Shown one piece after another: positions 4,852-5,072 of a stretch of DNA of 5,072 nt. Source of the DNA: Clostridiales bacterium (GTDB lineage Bacteria > Bacillota > Clostridia > Oscillospirales > CAG-272); contig JAGZAC010000150.1 of assembly GCA_018370615.1 (NCBI GenBank), positions 1-5,072 of the forward strand, written 5' to 3'. Made by a program: the position numbers and the translations under genes. Positions within the stretch are counted from its first letter, which is position 1, and each line of letters begins with the position of its first letter. Below the pieces are notes generated by a model. It was not told where the DNA came from. It saw nothing but the letters and a program-made list of their open reading frames with translations, and ran no database searches.

Positions 4852-5072
4852 GTGGCAGAACTCTTAATCTTATGGGGATATATTGGGATAGTGAATAGTT
4901 GCATCGGAGCTGGTGTTTTAAAAGGCATTGGTTTGTTGACAGGCAGGAAGAAGATTGTCTATGGTCTGGCAGGTACTGAGCTTGCCGGGATCGTGGCGAT
5001 CACTGTTTATGCCCAGACGGTCAGCATTTTCGGTAAGGTTTTTATGGCTGCTCATTTGATTTTGCTGGCGGC
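4852..5072 (+). CDS. N-terminal fragment of an unrecognised polytopic membrane protein
   Basis: A GTG-initiated frame runs from 4852 through the right edge with no stop; 73 full codons are present. The translation is strongly hydrophobic, with predicted membrane segments at about residues 4-28 (LLILWGYIGIVNSCIGAGVL onward), 35-53 and 56-73, separated by a short basic turn GRKK at 31-34 that would lie on the cytoplasmic side. No family motif is visible in this part. In this context it could be a polymerase, glycan transporter or lipid-sugar transferase, but that is only position-based guesswork. The start rests on the GGAGGTG at 4841-4847. The gene follows the second structured repeat region and faces the same way as the rest, so it may be in the same transcript; no convincing promoter is visible just upstream. 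Confidence 0.72.
   Translation, partial: MAELLILWGYIGIVNSCIGAGVLKGIGLLTGRKKIVYGLAGTELAGIVAITVYAQTVSIFGKVFMAAHLILLA

Overview
The window looks like part of a cell-surface glycan or glycolipid assembly locus from a mid-GC, low-redundancy Firmicute, most likely a Lachnospiraceae-type Clostridium. That is inferred from strong GGAGG-type ribosome binding sites, tightly packed co-oriented genes and the families present; nothing here is taxonomically diagnostic. All supported genes read on the + strand, and no T-run (intrinsic) terminator is visible, so the window may be one transcription unit.

Layout: (1) 1-319, the 3' end of a polytopic membrane protein resembling the DUF6056 type. (2) 333-1211, a family GT17 glycosyltransferase. 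(3) 1212-1748, a 537-base gene-free region filled with structured repeats. (4) 1749-2669, a family GT2 glycosyltransferase. (5) 2685-4445, a full-length ABC exporter resembling PglK/MsbA lipid-linked glycan flippases. (6) 4446-4851, a 406-base gene-free region with the same kinds of repeat. (7) 4852-5072, the GTG-started 5' end of an unrecognised membrane protein. Together the genes suggest sugars being added to a lipid-linked or surface acceptor (GT17, GT2) and the product being moved across the membrane (ABC protein, with flanking polytopic proteins).

The outstanding feature is the content of the two gene-free regions. Each begins 8-11 bases after a stop codon with a long imperfect hairpin (1220-1467 and 4457-4652). 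A near-identical spacer follows, then the box AAGGTCAAGGGCTGA, then one or more small hairpins (a four-unit 42-bp tandem array at 1541-1706; a single copy at 4715-4742). The two long hairpins have diverged in sequence, but in the alignable inner stems every change is matched by its partner: I count eight two-sided compensatory pairs and no pair-breaking change. An unpaired CGCTTTCGCTC bulge and several internal loops stay constant. In the small hairpins the stem changes are all C to T opposite G, which keeps G-U pairing only on the + strand. This is what selection for a folded + strand RNA (or single-stranded DNA) looks like. I do not recognise the element as a named RNA or transposon family; whether it is undescribed needs a database search.
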